A stretch of 33,604 nt of DNA from an uncultured Bacteroidales bacterium (GTDB lineage: Bacteria > Bacteroidota > Bacteroidia > Bacteroidales > Paludibacteraceae). The notes under the pieces are model-generated. The model had not been told where the DNA came from and made no database searches. It was given only the letters and a program-made list of their open reading frames with translations. Numbering within the stretch: the stretch's first letter is position 1; each line of letters begins with the position of its first letter. Both the position numbers and the translations under genes were made by a program. Below are positions 26,135-33,604 of this stretch, piece after piece. The DNA lies in assembly GCA_903927945.1 (NCBI GenBank), contig CAIYOZ010000344.1, forward strand, positions 1 to 33,604, read 5' to 3'.

Positions 26135-26357
26135 GTCCACCAGCATGATCTAACTATTTGCTAAGTATCATGTAATCTCATATAGAATTATAATGTATTG
26201 AAATACAAGATAAAGATATGATTTTAGACTGGTATAAAAGATATGTAAAAACATTGTTTTGTTTTACACATTAAAAGTCAGTTTCTCCACATTTGATAGC
26301 AGGCAGAACGGTAATTTAGCAGTTGAAATCTATACTAATTATTAAAAAAATAAATCA

Positions 26358-28847
26358 ATGAAAAGGAAAAGTCTATTTTTTATTTCTGTCTTAGCACTTT
26401 TATTTGTTTTTGTACCAAGTAGTCAAGCTGCGATTTTCTATGTGTCTTTATCAGGGAATGATACAAACAATGGATTGACTTCAGCAACTCCATTTGGAAC
26501 CGTATATAAGGCTGTTACCATGGCCAATCCCGGTGATATGATTTATGTCAGGGGTGGGAAGTACACGTGTGCCACCAGAATCAATTTGTCCAAAACAGGT
26601 ACAGCCGCACAATTGAATTATTTGTTTGGGTACCCTGGCGAAAAGGTCATTCTTGATTTCTCGTCTATGGTACTTTCTGATAGCAATCAGGGTATTCAAA
26701 TCTCCGGGGATTACTGGTATGTAAAAGGAATTTCAGTATTTAATGCCGGTGATAACGGCATGTTGATACAGGGAGGTAGTTACAATCGCATTGAAAATTG
26801 TGAATTTTATGAAAACCGGGATGCCGGTTTTGAAATCAAGGGAGGTGCAGCCTATAACAAAATAATAAATTGCGATTCATACTTGAATGCCGACCCTGCC
26901 ACTTCGTATGGAAATGCGGATGGTTTCTCCACTAAAATAGATCCGGGAACAGGCAATTACTATTATGGATGTCGTGCCTGGTGCAATTCCGATGATGGAT
27001 GGGATGGTTACCTGAAATGCTTGGATGCAGTTCCACCCGTAGCTGATGATATGACTACAACCTTGGAGAATTGCTGGACATTTAAAAGTGGTTATCTGAA
27101 AGATGGATCAGTTGGTCCCGGGAACGGGAACGGATTTAAAACAGGGGGTAGTGGTACAACACCTGATCAAAGACACAACCAGATATTGATAAATTGTCTT
27201 TCGTTTGGAAACACAAACAAAGGCTTTGATCAGAATGGGAATATGGGTTCAATATCGTTGATAAACTGCACGAGTATCAGCAATGCAAAAGGCAATTATA
27301 TGTTTAAAACAGCATTAGCAACTGGAAAGAAAGTTACAGTTGAAAATTGCATTTCACTTCAACCAAGCGGAACAAAAACAGGTTTTTCTACCACAAACCC
27401 CCAGGTATTTGCCACGAACTCTTTTGTTTCAAAAACGACAGATGGATCGGAAGCGAGTAATTTTGCTACCATAGCTGATTTTCAGGTTTCCGATGTGGCC
27501 ACCGGTTATACTCAATGCATCGCGGCAAGAAAAGCAAATGGCAGTTTGCCGGATATTACATTTGCTCATTTGGCATCAACTGCAACTAAAGAAATTGATG
27601 CAGGTACCATAGTCATTAACTTTCCTTATTTAGGGATTTCACCGGTTCCTTTTAATGGCACTAAACCCGATTTGGGTTGTTTCGAAACCGGGAGTAGCGT
27701 TCTGACACCCTCATATAGTTTAACGGTTTATACTACAGGGTCTGGAGAAGTTACGTTAGATCCCGCAACCGGTCCTTATGTAAAAGGTTCAGTTATTACG
27801 CTTATTTCGAACGCCAATGCCAATAACAAATTTACAAACTACAGCGGTGACTTATCAGCTACCTCGAAAATTGCAACGATAGTGATGGATGACAATAAAA
27901 CTGTAACAGCTAATTTTACCGCAACAGCACAATATACCTTGACAGTTAATGTGGTCGGTTCAGGTTCTGTCTTGTTGAACCCTGTTAACACAGGTATTTA
28001 CGATGCAGGTACTGTCGTTTCATTAAATGCAATAGCCAATACCGGAAACCTTTTCTCTGCTTTTAGCGGTGATATTAGTACTGGTACAAATGCAGGAACC
28101 ATTCTCATGGACGGAAACAAAACAATTACGGCTACTTTTGCACCTATCGTAGCCACAGACTGGAACACTATTCAAGCAGAAACTGGTTCTCTCGTGAATG
28201 CAACTGTCAAAACTGATCATGCATTTACCGGTACAGGATATGTTGATTTTACGAACGCTGCCTCTGATGCTTCTGTTACGTTGAATGCAACTGTTGCAGT
28301 TGCCGGTTGTTATGATGTAAATATTTATTATGCCGGAATTGAGGATCGTCCGATAAACGTTTATGTAAATGGTGTTCTTTGGGCTAATCCTACCTGCCCG
28401 AACCCGGGTTCTTATGAAGTATATGCCTATGCCCCGGTAATTTTAGCCTTAAATGCAGGGAACAATCTACTTAAATTTACCGGTCCGGGTGCAAACAGCG
28501 GACCTAATTTTGACCGTATCGAAATCAAAAAGGTTCCAAGGTACGGCAATTGTTCTCCAGCTACACTATCAGGGATATCTTCTGTGAATGATTTGATTCA
28601 GAATCTTAGTATTGATCCTAATCCTATCGATCATACCACGACGATGACCTTTAATGCTTCAAACAATGAAAAGGGCAGACTGTCAATAGTTGATTTAACA
28701 GGGAAACTTGTATTTGAACAGTCCTACAACTTTAACACTGGGGAAAACCAAAAGACTATCGACTTGAGTCAGCTTAATGGCGGAATGTATATTGGTAGAT
28801 TGCAAGTGGGGAGTCAGATGCAGTCGATTAAAATAATGAAGAAATAA
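26358..28847 (+). CDS. PL9 pectate lyase with InlB-type repeats, CBM35-like module and T9SS tail
   Basis: 829 aa. Signal peptide about 1-24. The catalytic right-handed beta-helix covers about 25-445 with PL9-type motifs NADGFSTK (186-193), SDDGWDGY (211-218) and GNGNGFKTGG (255-264), where Lys261 aligns with the PelL catalytic base; NKGFDQN follows. Two divergent InlB B-like repeats (about 452-521 and 525-595; TGSGEVTLDP, GSGSVLLNP, MDDNKTVTANF) come next. A CBM35/CBM6-like module (about 600-726, QAETGS to FDRIEIKK) and a T9SS type A sorting domain (747-829, SIDPNPIDHTTTMTF to IKIMKK) complete it. It cuts polygalacturonate by beta-elimination, leaving unsaturated ends. T9SS targeting implies secretion or surface anchoring. 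It has its own terminator. Confidence 0.9.
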   Translation: MKRKSLFFISVLALLFVFVPSSQAAIFYVSLSGNDTNNGLTSATPFGTVYKAVTMANPGDMIYVRGGKYTCATRINLSKTGTAAQLNYLFGYPGEKVILDFSSMVLSDSNQGIQISGDYWYVKGISVFNAGDNGMLIQGGSYNRIENCEFYENRDAGFEIKGGAAYNKIINCDSYLNADPATSYGNADGFSTKIDPGTGNYYYGCRAWCNSDDGWDGYLKCLDAVPPVADDMTTTLENCWTFKSGYLKDGSVGPGNGNGFKTGGSGTTPDQRHNQILINCLSFGNTNKGFDQNGNMGSISLINCTSISNAKGNYMFKTALATGKKVTVENCISLQPSGTKTGFSTTNPQVFATNSFVSKTTDGSEASNFATIADFQVSDVATGYTQCIAARKANGSLPDITFAHLASTATKEIDAGTIVINFPYLGISPVPFNGTKPDLGCFETGSSVLTPSYSLTVYTTGSGEVTLDPATGPYVKGSVITLISNANANNKFTNYSGDLSATSKIATIVMDDNKTVTANFTATAQYTLTVNVVGSGSVLLNPVNTGIYDAGTVVSLNAIANTGNLFSAFSGDISTGTNAGTILMDGNKTITATFAPIVATDWNTIQAETGSLVNATVKTDHAFTGTGYVDFTNAASDASVTLNATVAVAGCYDVNIYYAGIEDRPINVYVNGVLWANPTCPNPGSYEVYAYAPVILALNAGNNLLKFTGPGANSGPNFDRIEIKKVPRYGNCSPATLSGISSVNDLIQNLSIDPNPIDHTTTMTFNASNNEKGRLSIVDLTGKLVFEQSYNFNTGENQKTIDLSQLNGGMYIGRLQVGSQMQSIKIMKK

Positions 28848-28862
28848 ATATTCAGAAAGATT

Positions 28863-28917
28863 GATGAGTTGGAACTGTATTGTTTAAAATAAAATTCAGT
28901 TCCAACCCATCGTTTTT
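28863..28917 (+). terminator. Terminator after PL9
   Basis: A long stem GATGAGTTGGAACTG paired with CAGTTCCAACCCATC (one mismatch) around an AT-rich loop, followed by GTTTTT. It lies just beyond the PL9 stop. Confidence 0.8.
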
Positions 28918-28971
28918 AGTTGCTTATTGATTAATTTCTACTGTTATTTTTCTCAGATTCAATATTCAATA

Positions 28972-30427
28972 ATGAAACAATTCATACTCATTACCTTTTT
29001 AAGTATTGCACTTAACTTTCATGCTTTTGGTTCCAATTTGCCTTATTTCCAACGAATGGCTCAATCTCAAATGACACGAAGCGGAGCCCTGGGCATTTGG
29101 GATTATCCTACCGGATTGTTTGTTGAATCTATCCTGAAGGTATATGATTTGTATGGTGGAGATAAGTATTATAATTATGCCTTGAATTTCGCAAAAGCCA
29201 CCGTGAATACAAGTGGGAAAATAGCCACCAAATATAAATTCACAGACTTTACCCTGGACAATATAAATTCAGGAGTGGCATTGCTTGATATATATAAGAG
29301 AAAATTCAGCCCAATACAAGATTGCCTTGGATACGTTACGTAAACAAATCCAAAAACAACCCAGGAATATAGAAGGTGGATTCTGGCATAAAAATTCATA
29401 CCCAAACCAAATGTGGTTGGATGGTATCTATATGGCAACACGATTTTACGCTAATTACGAAAAACAGTTCAATGTAGGTTTAAATTATGACGATGTTGTC
29501 AATCAATTTACGCTCATCCATTCTAACACATATGATCCGACATTTCAATTGAATTATCACGTCTGGTCGGCAACTCCAACGGATGCAAATTCTTTCTGGG
29601 CAAAACAAACTGATCCCTTTAAAGGCTGTTCACCGGAATTCTGGGCACGTGGGGTGGGTTGGTATGCAGCTGCTTTAGTTGATGTATTGGAAGTGTTGCC
29701 AACCGGTTATGCTAAGAGGCAGGATCTGATGGATATTCTCAACCAGGTTGCTACAGGCATTAAACGATGGCAGGATCCGCTAACAGGTTGCTGGTATCAA
29801 CTGCTGCGTTATGATAAAACAATGGTTTCGAATGGTACTGCTAATTATATCGAGGCTTCAGCGTCATGCATGTTTACCTATGCACTTCTGAAAGCAGTTC
29901 GTTTGGGGTTTATTTCCAAAACAGATTACCAGTCATCCGGAACAAAAGGATATCAGGGATTGATTAACAATTTTATTACAGAAGATCCCTCGGGCAGTTT
30001 ATCTATTCATACGATTTGTAGTTCGGCAGGTGTAGGACCTGCAACAAGCCCCACTCGTGATGGTTCCATTAATTATTACCTGAATGGGAGTGATGCAGGG
30101 CTGATTGTCTCGAATGATTTAAAAGGTGTCGGACCGTTTATTCTGGCAAGTATAGAATATGAAAAACTTCAACTATTGACAGAAAATGTAAATGTCTTCC
30201 GTGAAAAAAATGAATATCAGGTACTGAATCACGATAAATTATTGATAATTAAGTCAAATGCTGACTGTTTGAATGACATTGCAATTTATAATTGTTTGGG
30301 TAAAGAACTTAAGCACTGGCGTGGAAGAGATATAAATGAAGTTTCAATATCACTGTTAGATGTAAATCAAGGGATTTATCTATTAAAAATAAATGGGTTG
30401 AAGATGGAGAAAATTTTGTTGCAGTAA
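28972..30427 (+). pseudogene. GH105 unsaturated glucuronyl/galacturonyl hydrolase, frameshifted, with T9SS tail
   Basis: Two overlapping ORFs (28927-29343 and 29285-30427) together make one GH105 protein. Reading from the ATG at 28972 (signal peptide MKQFILITFLSIALNFHAFG) in the first frame to about 29300 and then in the second frame gives about 484 aa. Removing one A from the AAAA run at 29301-29304 restores a smooth DIYKRNSAQYKIALDTL reading. Family motifs: GGFWHKNSYPNQMWLDGIYM (probable catalytic Asp), FWARGVGWYAAALVDVL, NDLKGVGPFILASIE. The enzyme removes the unsaturated uronic acid made by pectate lyases. The last ~80 residues resemble a T9SS sorting domain (NCLGKELKHW, GIYLLKI), unusual for GH105. 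The shift may be a real mutation or a sequencing error in a homopolymer. Confidence 0.85.
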
Positions 30428-30471
30428 ATTAACCCTGGCTTTAATTCTATAAGTCATATTTTCGCCTATAT

Positions 30472-30520
30472 CGGTCAAATTTTACACATTGCTTTGGGCA
30501 AAACCAATTAAATTTACACC
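30472..30520 (+). promoter_or_regulatory. Shared upstream element, copy 1
   Basis: From GGTCAAAT through CATTGCTTTGG to TAAATTTACACC, 54 bases before the ATG at 30574. It aligns with 32721-32769 upstream of the next gene. The TAAATTTA part resembles a -7 box. Confidence 0.5.
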
Positions 30521-30573
30521 GTGAAATTATCCTTAAATAAATCATATTTAATAAACTTTTAAATTTAATCGTT

Positions 30574-32514
30574 ATGAAAAAACTAATTACTAAATCGTTA
30601 GCATTTTTAGCATTTCTATTATTAAGTGCATGGAATGTAAATGCACAAACTACCACCTATTCGGGAACTTTTCCAATAACTTTACAAGGTTTTGCTCAAG
30701 TTTATACTGCACCCGTTGCAGCGGGTTGGGCCGGGACAACATCAGCACCGACATCTTCTGATCGGAGTGGTAAATGTTTTACAACTGCAACAGATCCTAA
30801 TGTTAACACAGGTAAGAATTTTACCTACCGGCTACCATATTGCGGTACAATAACACTTCAAGCTAATGGTACTGTCGGAAGAGGCTTTATTGTTACAGTT
30901 ACGAAAGTAACAGGGGGAGCACAAGTAAGTAGGATTGTATGGGCTTATAGTAACGCAACATGTTCATCACAGAACTTTGTAGTGAATGTTAACGAGCCTG
31001 TGAATGTTACAATTTTATCTCCTTCAGCCGTAGAGGGTGCAATAACTTCCACCGGGTCTTCATATATAAGCTATGTCAACATTTCACCTCTTCCGACTCC
31101 TACCATTTCATCTTTTACTGCTGCAGGAATAACCGCCACAATTAATGAAAGCACAACACCCAAAACTATTATAGCTGTTCTTCCTTACGGAACCAATATG
31201 ACTGCAATAACCCCAACTGTTACTATTGGTGGATCAGCAACAAGCTATACACCAGCAGGCGCACAGGATTTTTCTGCCGGAGCAGTAAATTATGTCGTCA
31301 CAGATGGTGCTTCCACACCAGCATCAACAACATATGCCGTTACACTTACAGCTTCAACGGTAGCAAATACCGACGCAACTTTAAGTGATTTAAAAGTCGA
31401 TGGAACAACTGTTACCGGATTTAATGCCTCAACATTAACATACGATGTTGTTTTACCTTACGTATACAGTGGAACGCCAGCAGTTACTTCAACGGTAAAC
31501 GCCATAACTTCAACTCAGGTTATTACCCAAGCATCAGCCATTCCGGGCTCAGCAACAGTAACTGTTACTGCACAGGATAATTCGCAAAAAGTATATACAG
31601 TTAATTTTACGCGGACTCCGATAAGTACCGCCAATGATATTACTTCATTTTCAATTAATGGTAAAACAGGCGTTATTACAGGTCAAAATATTCTTGTTCA
31701 AATGCATTTAACTACTAATGTTACAAGCCTGACTCCTGCTGTAGTTGTTTCGAATTTAGCTACCATTACTCCTTCCGGTGCCCAGGATTTCACGAACCCT
31801 GTGAATTATGTAGTGACAGCACAAGATGGCACTCAAAAAACATATACAGTTACTGTACAATTGCTCGATTTGAGTTATACAGGCACATATCCATATATTA
31901 CTAATTTCCCGTCCGGTTATACCATTCCAGTATGGATGAGTTCTCCGACCGGCGGTGTTATTTTTACTGATCCTTATACGGGTTCTGACAAAACATCGTG
32001 GTACGACAATACAGCAGAAACTACCGCTGCCACTGCATCGGTTATTCGTTTCAATTCCGCGACCTCCATGGATTTATTGGTTTCACAATGTGGGACTGTT
32101 ACTGCTAAAGTTTCAGCAACAGGAGGTCGCACTTATAACCTGTATATTAATGGTGTTCTGGCTAACAGTGCTACCGGTACAACCAATTCAATGGCAACGC
32201 TGACAGCCAGCCCTAATCTGACTACTCCAACCACCATTCGGATTGAAAACCCAGCTACAAGTGGTGGAATTACACTTGGTTATTTAGAAATTGATGCACC
32301 TGTTGCTACCGGCCTGTCTCAATCCAAACTAGGTAGCGTTACTTTTGATGGACAAATAATACAGAACCCTTCAAATGTGGAGTTACAAGTGTTTGATACA
32401 ACAGGACGTTTGATGGTACATTCCAGTCAAAGCATCAATATGGGTACCAATTCAAAAGGGGTTTATATTGTAAAGAGTGCAACAGGAACCATCAAAATTG
32501 CACTTGTAAAGTAG
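30574..32514 (+). CDS. Secreted multi-domain beta-sandwich protein with T9SS-like tail
   Basis: 646 aa. Signal peptide MKKLITKSLAFLAFLLLSAWNVNAQ. An N-terminal domain (about 27-175, TYSGTFP to SYVNIS) is followed by a DUF5018-like Ig module (about 178-265, ending VNYVVTDGAS), a cadherin-like beta-sandwich (about 266-350, ATLSDLKVDGTTVTGFNASTLTY) and another DUF5018-like module (about 351-430). A second copy of the first domain then follows (about 431-575, SYTGTYP and CGTVTAKVSATGGRTY echo the first). The C-terminal 70 residues resemble a T9SS sorting domain (VELQVFDTTGRLM, GVYIVKS). No catalytic domain is recognised; pectin or cell-wall binding at the surface is a guess from context. It ends at a strong terminator. 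Confidence 0.75.
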   Translation: MKKLITKSLAFLAFLLLSAWNVNAQTTTYSGTFPITLQGFAQVYTAPVAAGWAGTTSAPTSSDRSGKCFTTATDPNVNTGKNFTYRLPYCGTITLQANGTVGRGFIVTVTKVTGGAQVSRIVWAYSNATCSSQNFVVNVNEPVNVTILSPSAVEGAITSTGSSYISYVNISPLPTPTISSFTAAGITATINESTTPKTIIAVLPYGTNMTAITPTVTIGGSATSYTPAGAQDFSAGAVNYVVTDGASTPASTTYAVTLTASTVANTDATLSDLKVDGTTVTGFNASTLTYDVVLPYVYSGTPAVTSTVNAITSTQVITQASAIPGSATVTVTAQDNSQKVYTVNFTRTPISTANDITSFSINGKTGVITGQNILVQMHLTTNVTSLTPAVVVSNLATITPSGAQDFTNPVNYVVTAQDGTQKTYTVTVQLLDLSYTGTYPYITNFPSGYTIPVWMSSPTGGVIFTDPYTGSDKTSWYDNTAETTAATASVIRFNSATSMDLLVSQCGTVTAKVSATGGRTYNLYINGVLANSATGTTNSMATLTASPNLTTPTTIRIENPATSGGITLGYLEIDAPVATGLSQSKLGSVTFDGQIIQNPSNVELQVFDTTGRLMVHSSQSINMGTNSKGVYIVKSATGTIKIALVK

Positions 32515-32551
32515 TTCTTGAATAAAATAAGTTAGTTAATGTCTTGATAGT

Positions 32552-32594
32552 AAATGAAAGCTACCGTGTCTTAACGGTATGCTTTCATTTTTTT
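32552..32594 (+). terminator. Strong terminator after the 30574 gene
   Basis: AAATGAAAGCTACCGT-GTCTTA-ACGGTATGCTTTCATTT with a single bulged T, followed by TTTT. It is about 38 bases past the stop codon. Confidence 0.9.
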
Positions 32595-32720
32595 GAATAT
32601 TCGTTCCTGATATGCCTGATTAATAAGGAGCTTATGTCCATTAATATATTCTCATGGGTTGGACTTTTTTCTTATTCGCGAAACGCTTTTTGTTGTAAAA
32701 ATCGTTTTATCCACAATTTC

Positions 32721-32769
32721 CGTCAAATATTGCTCATCGCTTTTGGAAAATAGCACCTATATTTACAAC
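32721..32769 (+). promoter_or_regulatory. Shared upstream element, copy 2
   Basis: From CGTCAAAT through CATCGCTTTTGG to TATATTTACAAC, 44 bases before the ATG at 32813. It shares the GTCAAAT start, the GC(T)TTTGG core and the TAnATTTACA end with copy 1 at 30472-30520. Confidence 0.5.
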
Positions 32770-32812
32770 ATAAAAAATTCACGTAATAAAATACATTTAA
32801 AATTAATTCATC

Positions 32813-33604
32813 ATGAAAAAATCATTACTTTTAATGGCTTCATCTTTGCTATTGTCAGTCGGAATGCAGGCCCAGGAATGGATACTTGGAAATGACGCCA
32901 CAAATTTTCCAGTTGCAGCAGGTGTTTCTCCAGCCGGTGGTACAGCTGTCATCAATGGACTAACAATTTATGCCGGCGGATCAGTAGCTAACATGGGGCA
33001 AATAGAAGCCTCCGCTAAAACTTTTGGGACTAACACCTACATCAACCGCTTTAAATTCAATGGTGGTGGATATACAGGGGCTGCTGCAACACAAACTATA
33101 CCTACTGTGAACATGCCGACACAACGTTATATCAGTTTTCCTGTGACAGGAAACACGACAATAACAGCCTATGGAATTACGGGTAGTTCCACAGAAGTAA
33201 GAAGACTTTTTGTAACCGATGGCACTAGCCTCATAGGAACTATGGTAATGCCATTAGGTTCAGCTGTGACAGAAGGTGTAGTCGATTATAAAGGGGGTGC
33301 AAAGACTTTGTATATGTATTGCAATGCTTCAGTAAATTTATATTATCTGAAAGTTGCTGCCTATCAAAGTCCAAGTATGACATCTTTTACTCTCCCAATT
33401 ACAAATGTAACCACTATTATTACAGCTGCTGGAACTGTAACGTCGAGAGTGCCTTTTGGTACTGATGTGACCGCTCTCGTTCCAACCATTACGTTGACAA
33501 CAGGTGCAACTAATGCAGTTAGTCCTGCATCGGGGGTAACCACTAATTTTACGGGTACTGTTAATTACACAGTTTCTGATGGAACAAACTCTAAGGTATA
33601 TGCC
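32813..33604 (+). CDS. Secreted beta-sandwich/DUF5018-like protein, 3'-truncated by window edge
   Basis: This gene is missing from the ORF track because it runs off the right edge. From the ATG at 32813 I read 264 codons with no stop. The signal peptide is MKKSLLLMASSLLLSVGMQAQ. A beta-rich domain (about 22-180, ITAYGITGSSTEVRRLFV to NLYYLKVAAY) precedes a DUF5018-like module (from about 183, MTSFTLPITNVTTIITAAG to VNYTVSDGTNSKVYA). The second module is related to those in the preceding gene, and the two genes share an upstream element. In Bacteroidetes pectin loci such N-terminal modules often precede a pectate lyase domain, so a catalytic part may lie beyond the edge; that is inference. Confidence 0.8.
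   Translation, partial: MKKSLLLMASSLLLSVGMQAQEWILGNDATNFPVAAGVSPAGGTAVINGLTIYAGGSVANMGQIEASAKTFGTNTYINRFKFNGGGYTGAAATQTIPTVNMPTQRYISFPVTGNTTITAYGITGSSTEVRRLFVTDGTSLIGTMVMPLGSAVTEGVVDYKGGAKTLYMYCNASVNLYYLKVAAYQSPSMTSFTLPITNVTTIITAAGTVTSRVPFGTDVTALVPTITLTTGATNAVSPASGVTTNFTGTVNYTVSDGTNSKVYA

Noticed and set aside
26244-26268. Small hairpin TGTAAAA/TTTTACA upstream of PL9 as an operator
   Set aside because: The arms are only 7 AT-rich base pairs, which is expected by chance in such sequence.
32544-32895. Plus-strand ORFs of 69 and 78 aa
   Set aside because: The first overlaps a strong terminator and an intergenic region; the second is out of frame with the signal-peptide-bearing gene that starts at 32813.

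Overview
The window looks like a low-GC Bacteroidetes chromosome, probably order Bacteroidales. The evidence is a SusC/SusD pair, lipoproteins with acidic residues after the lipobox cysteine, several proteins with type IX secretion (T9SS) C-terminal sorting domains, and candidate promoters with the Bacteroidetes -7 box TAnnTTTG. I did not identify the species.

Layout. (1) 1-472, minus: 3'-truncated Nudix hydrolase of the CoA-pyrophosphatase type. (2) 4346-598, minus: a sufB-sufC-sufD Fe-S assembly operon with its own promoter, an intercistronic inverted repeat and a terminator. (3) 6021-4711, minus: a secreted protein with a carboxypeptidase-like regulatory domain. (4) 11156-6262, minus: two adjacent genes (2 nt apart) for large secreted endonuclease I-family proteins carrying T9SS tails and unusual nested FN3 modules. 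(5) 11458-13836, plus: a leaderless S9D (glutamyl endopeptidase-like) prolyl-oligopeptidase-family enzyme. (6) 13851-15085: a REP-associated tyrosine transposase (RAYT) embedded in an array of REP-like hairpins of two types, with a degenerate 117-bp tandem repeat. (7) 16647-15199, minus: a PLP-dependent beta-eliminating lyase closest to tyrosine phenol-lyase but with an altered cofactor pocket, preceded by a possible attenuator leader. (8) 16953-17144: a long inverted repeat that looks like a MITE. (9) 17364 to the right edge, plus: a pectin utilisation locus encoding SusC, SusD, a DUF5123/beta-helix surface lipoprotein, GH28, PL9, a frameshifted GH105, and two related secreted beta-sandwich proteins, the second cut by the window edge.

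How the pectin locus could work (inference from families). The PL9 pectate lyase, tethered by T9SS, would cut homogalacturonan outside the cell. The DUF5123 lipoprotein and SusD would capture the products and SusC would import them. GH28 in the periplasm would trim saturated ends. The GH105, if functional, would remove the unsaturated uronic acid left by the lyase, but it carries a T9SS tail suggesting surface location. No regulator of the locus lies in the window. Terminators after GH28, after PL9 and after the 30574 gene suggest several transcription units.

No tRNA, rRNA or CRISPR array was recognised. The most interesting structures are the RAYT/REP array, the phenol-lyase-like enzyme with its leader, the FN3 domains split by inserted domains in the nuclease pair, and a near-identical upstream element shared by the last two secreted-protein genes.
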